Shown one piece after another: positions 8,716 through 10,606 of a stretch of DNA of 10,606 nt. The notes beneath the pieces were generated by a model that saw only the letters and a program-made list of their open reading frames with translations, was not told the origin of the DNA and did not search any database. The DNA lies in assembly GCA_039808365.1 (NCBI GenBank), contig JBDHSX010000132.1:1-10606 (forward strand). The letters are read 5' to 3'. Source of the stretch: 62-47 sp039808365. GTDB lineage: Bacteria > Pseudomonadota > Alphaproteobacteria > Rhizobiales > Xanthobacteraceae. The translations under genes were made by a program, and so were the position numbers. The first letter of the stretch is position 1. The number at the start of each line of letters is the position of its first letter.

Positions 8716-9309
8716 TTGGCGCGCACCCAGTCGCAGAACTATCCCGAAGTCCGCCGCAATATCCTGAAGCAGGCGGCCGCGCTGTTCGCGCAGAAGGGCT
8801 ATGCCGGCACCACCATCATCGATCTGGCGGCGGCCTGCGAATCCTCGCGCGGCGCGCTTTATCATTACTTCGAGTCGAAGGAGGAAATCCTCTTTCATAT
8901 TCTCGACGAGCACGTCGCGTTTCTTTTCACTTGCATCGAGCGCAGGCTTGCCGGAATCGACGACCCGGTCGAGCAATGCCGGGCGCTGATTTCCGAGATG
9001 GTGTTGCGCAACGCCGACTCGGTTCATGAGCAGGTGATTCTTCTCAACCATCTCAATCAGTTGAATCCCACGCAGCAGCGCGGGGTCGTCGCCCGACAGC
9101 GCAAGATTACCGAACTGGCGTCGGACATCCTGATCCGCATCGACCAACGGCACCGGATGACGACGCGGACCAAGAAGATCTACACCATGATGCTGTTCGG
9201 CATCATCAACTACACCTTCACCTGGTACGATCCGAAAGGCCCGGTGCCGCCGCAGGAATATGCCGACATCACGGCCAACCTGTTCATCAAGGGTTTCATG
9301 GAGATCTGA
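8716..9309 (+). CDS. TetR-family transcriptional regulator
   Basis: Ligand-responsive DNA-binding protein, probably repressing the divergent operon. With the TTG start at 8716 it has 197 residues, the usual TetR size. The N-terminal domain shows the helix-turn-helix TTIIDLAAACESSRGALYHYF (32-52), preceded by ILKQAAALFAQKGYAG (16-31) and followed by SKEEILFHIL (54-63). The helical C-terminal half is the ligand and dimer domain. It includes IINYTFTWYDPKGPVPPQEYAD, a pattern I associate with TetR proteins that control fatty-acid, steroid or aromatic-acid catabolism and often sense CoA esters; that link is from memory. The frame stays open upstream to about 8554, but that stretch is not TetR-like and overlaps the promoter. 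Its last 14 bases overlap the end of the convergent quinone oxidoreductase gene. Confidence 0.92.
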   Translation: MARTQSQNYPEVRRNILKQAAALFAQKGYAGTTIIDLAAACESSRGALYHYFESKEEILFHILDEHVAFLFTCIERRLAGIDDPVEQCRALISEMVLRNADSVHEQVILLNHLNQLNPTQQRGVVARQRKITELASDILIRIDQRHRMTTRTKKIYTMMLFGIINYTFTWYDPKGPVPPQEYADITANLFIKGFMEI

Positions 9310-10051
9310 GCGGCCGCGCGCCCATCTGCCCGGTTGCCCTCGGGATGACGCCCTTCTTCAGGCGCCACTCCTTGGTGAAATCGTCGCGGTGATGAAAATC
9401 GAGCGGCGCCAGGGTTTCGATCCGTTTCAACCGCTCGGCATAGTCCGCAAGCATCGCCCGCCGCCCCTCGTCGGTCGAATAGGCCACCGACCAGGCGATG
9501 TAAGGTGGCAGCACGTCCATCCCCGCGAAACGCAGGATGCCGTTCTGGATTGGCCACAGGATGATGTCCATGTCGCCATTGATGCCGTCGGGGCCGCACA
9601 TCGATGGATAACAGCCGGTCGAGAACGCAAGCATCGCGCGACGCCCCTTCAACCCGCCGCGATCGTACCATTTGCCGCCGCCGTAGACGACGCCGTTGAC
9701 GAAGACGCGATCGATCCATCCCTTGAGGATCGCGGGAAGCGAGAACCAATAGAGGGGAAACTGCAAGATCAGGCAATCGCACCACAGCAGCTTGTCCAGT
9801 TCGGCGGCGATATCCGGCGAGAAGCCACCCCGCGTCACCGCATGGCGCTGTTCGAGATCGTAGCGGATGTGTCCGGCGTTCTCCGGTTGTAGAAAATCCT
9901 CGGCACGGGTGACGGGGTTGAAGTTCATGGCTTGCAGATCGGACAGCGTCACCTCGTGACCGGCCGCCCGCAGCGTCTCGATCGCGGTGGCGAGCATCGC
10001 CGCGTTAAACGAATGCTCGCTCATCGGCGCGCACACGATCAGAACTTTCAT
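9296..10051 (-). CDS. Flavodoxin-fold NAD(P)H:quinone oxidoreductase (NQO1/KefF-like)
   Basis: Cytoplasmic flavoprotein expected to transfer two electrons from NAD(P)H to a quinone or similar acceptor. The 251 residues show the Flavodoxin_2 pattern: MKVLIVCAPMSEHSFNAAML (1-20) as first strand and flavin phosphate loop, LILQFPLYWFSLPAILKGWIDRVF (94-117), the family hallmark, and the glycine-rich GVVYGGGKWYDRGGLKGRRA (120-139) followed by STGC. The ATG at 10051 has GGAGGAA at 10055-10061. It follows the short-chain dehydrogenase by 60 nt on the same strand, so the two are probably cotranscribed. It converges on the TetR gene with a 14-bp overlap. The role may be quinone reduction in aromatic breakdown or redox protection; neither can be decided here. 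Confidence 0.9.
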   Translation of the reverse strand: MKVLIVCAPMSEHSFNAAMLATAIETLRAAGHEVTLSDLQAMNFNPVTRAEDFLQPENAGHIRYDLEQRHAVTRGGFSPDIAAELDKLLWCDCLILQFPLYWFSLPAILKGWIDRVFVNGVVYGGGKWYDRGGLKGRRAMLAFSTGCYPSMCGPDGINGDMDIILWPIQNGILRFAGMDVLPPYIAWSVAYSTDEGRRAMLADYAERLKRIETLAPLDFHHRDDFTKEWRLKKGVIPRATGQMGARPLRSP

Positions 10052-10054
10052 CCG

Positions 10055-10061
10055 TTCCTCC
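10055..10061 (-). promoter_or_regulatory. Ribosome binding site of the quinone oxidoreductase
   Basis: Minus-strand GGAGGAA, 3 nt before the ATG at 10051 counted from its last A and 5 nt from the GGAGG core. It confirms the start and gives this gene its own translation signal, independent of the upstream dehydrogenase. Confidence 0.6.
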
Positions 10062-10111
10062 GTGATCCTTCGCGGACCATGGCCGCCGCGTTGCCGTCGT
10101 GTGACTTGCGC

Positions 10112-10606
10112 CTATCCAAGCCCCATCCCGCCCGACACTCCAAGAACCTCGCCGGTGACATAGGACGCCTCGCGCGAGGCCAGGAAGGCCACCGCCGCCG
10201 CCACTTCCTCCGGCTGGCCGAGCCGGCCGAGCAGGGTCGCCTGCTCCATCGCGGCTTGCAGTTTCGCGCCGCCCGCCGCCACCGCCGCGTCGAGCATCGG
10301 GGTGCGGATCGGCCCCGGCAGCACCACGTTGGAGGTGATGCCGAAGCGCGCGTTTTCGCGCGCGATCGATTTGGCGAAGGCGATCAGCCCGCCCTTGGCG
10401 GCGGCGTAAACCGCGCCGCCCTTTGAGCCGAGGCGGCCCGCTTCCGACGCCATGAAAACGATCCGGCCATAACCCGCCGACTGCATCCCGGGCAGCACCG
10501 CCTGGGTGATGGACAACGCCGCCTCCAGATTGACCGCGAGCAGGCGCCGCCAGTCCTCCGGCGTCGTCCGGGTGAAGAAGGCGTGCTGATCGACGCCGGC
10601 GTTGCT
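10112..10606 (-). CDS. Short-chain dehydrogenase/reductase, C-terminal part (cut by window edge)
   Basis: NAD(P)-dependent alcohol/ketone oxidoreductase of the classical SDR family. The last 164 codons are present; the N-terminal TGxxxGIG cofactor motif lies beyond the right edge. The visible part starts with SNAG (the NNAG motif, first Asn replaced by Ser). It has the catalytic Ser54 (MASEAG), Tyr67 and Lys71 (YAAAKGG), PGPIRTPML after strand 6, and ends TGEVLGVSGGMGLG with TAG at 10112. Numbers count from the window edge. The stretch AVLPGMQSAGYGRIV...AVYAAAKGGLIAF resembles BadH-type 2-hydroxycyclohexanecarboxyl-CoA dehydrogenases as I remember them, but FabG-like or 3-hydroxyacyl-CoA dehydrogenases remain possible. 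It is transcribed towards the quinone oxidoreductase and probably shares its mRNA. Confidence 0.9.
   Translation of the reverse strand, partial: SNAGVDQHAFFTRTTPEDWRRLLAVNLEAALSITQAVLPGMQSAGYGRIVFMASEAGRLGSKGGAVYAAAKGGLIAFAKSIARENARFGITSNVVLPGPIRTPMLDAAVAAGGAKLQAAMEQATLLGRLGQPEEVAAAVAFLASREASYVTGEVLGVSGGMGLG

Overview
The window is GC-rich and gene-dense, with tightly packed genes, short overlaps and some non-ATG starts. It looks like a chromosomal catabolic region of an alphaproteobacterium. Family-level resemblance (a Liv-type ABC transporter operon carrying a long-chain acyl-CoA ligase gene, and a BadH-like dehydrogenase) points to the Bradyrhizobium / Rhodopseudomonas / Afipia group. That placement is inference from memory, not a search result. 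I see no rRNA, tRNA, CRISPR array, insertion sequence or phage gene.

Left and centre (1-8412, all minus strand). One long operon runs leftward from about 8412: an FAD-dependent, phytoene-desaturase-like oxidoreductase; the two ABC ATPases LivF and LivG; an AMP-forming long-chain acyl-CoA ligase (FadD15-like); the two permeases LivH and LivM; a periplasmic substrate-binding protein with a signal peptide; and the first 111 codons of an acyl-CoA dehydrogenase that leaves the window on the left. From the oxidoreductase to LivM every junction overlaps (4, 13, 4, 1 and 1 nt), so these genes are probably translationally coupled. The binding protein and the dehydrogenase are separated by 37-nt and 80-nt gaps and have their own Shine-Dalgarno sites. 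The second gap holds a hairpin.

Control region (8413-8715). About 300 bp separate the operon from a divergent TetR-family regulator on the plus strand. The part nearest the operon is AT-rich and contains three inverted repeats within 54 bp, which are candidate operators. The operon's first gene starts with GTG and the regulator probably with TTG.

Right (9296-10606, minus strand). A flavodoxin-fold NAD(P)H:quinone oxidoreductase converges on the regulator gene with a 14-bp overlap. It is preceded by a short-chain dehydrogenase that enters from the right edge.

Working model (inference): the binding protein and LivFGHM import a hydrophobic or aromatic/alicyclic carboxylate, the ligase makes its CoA ester, the FAD oxidoreductase and acyl-CoA dehydrogenase introduce double bonds, and the short-chain dehydrogenase may oxidise a hydroxyl intermediate. 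The TetR regulator probably responds to the acid or its CoA ester. The substrate cannot be read from the sequence.
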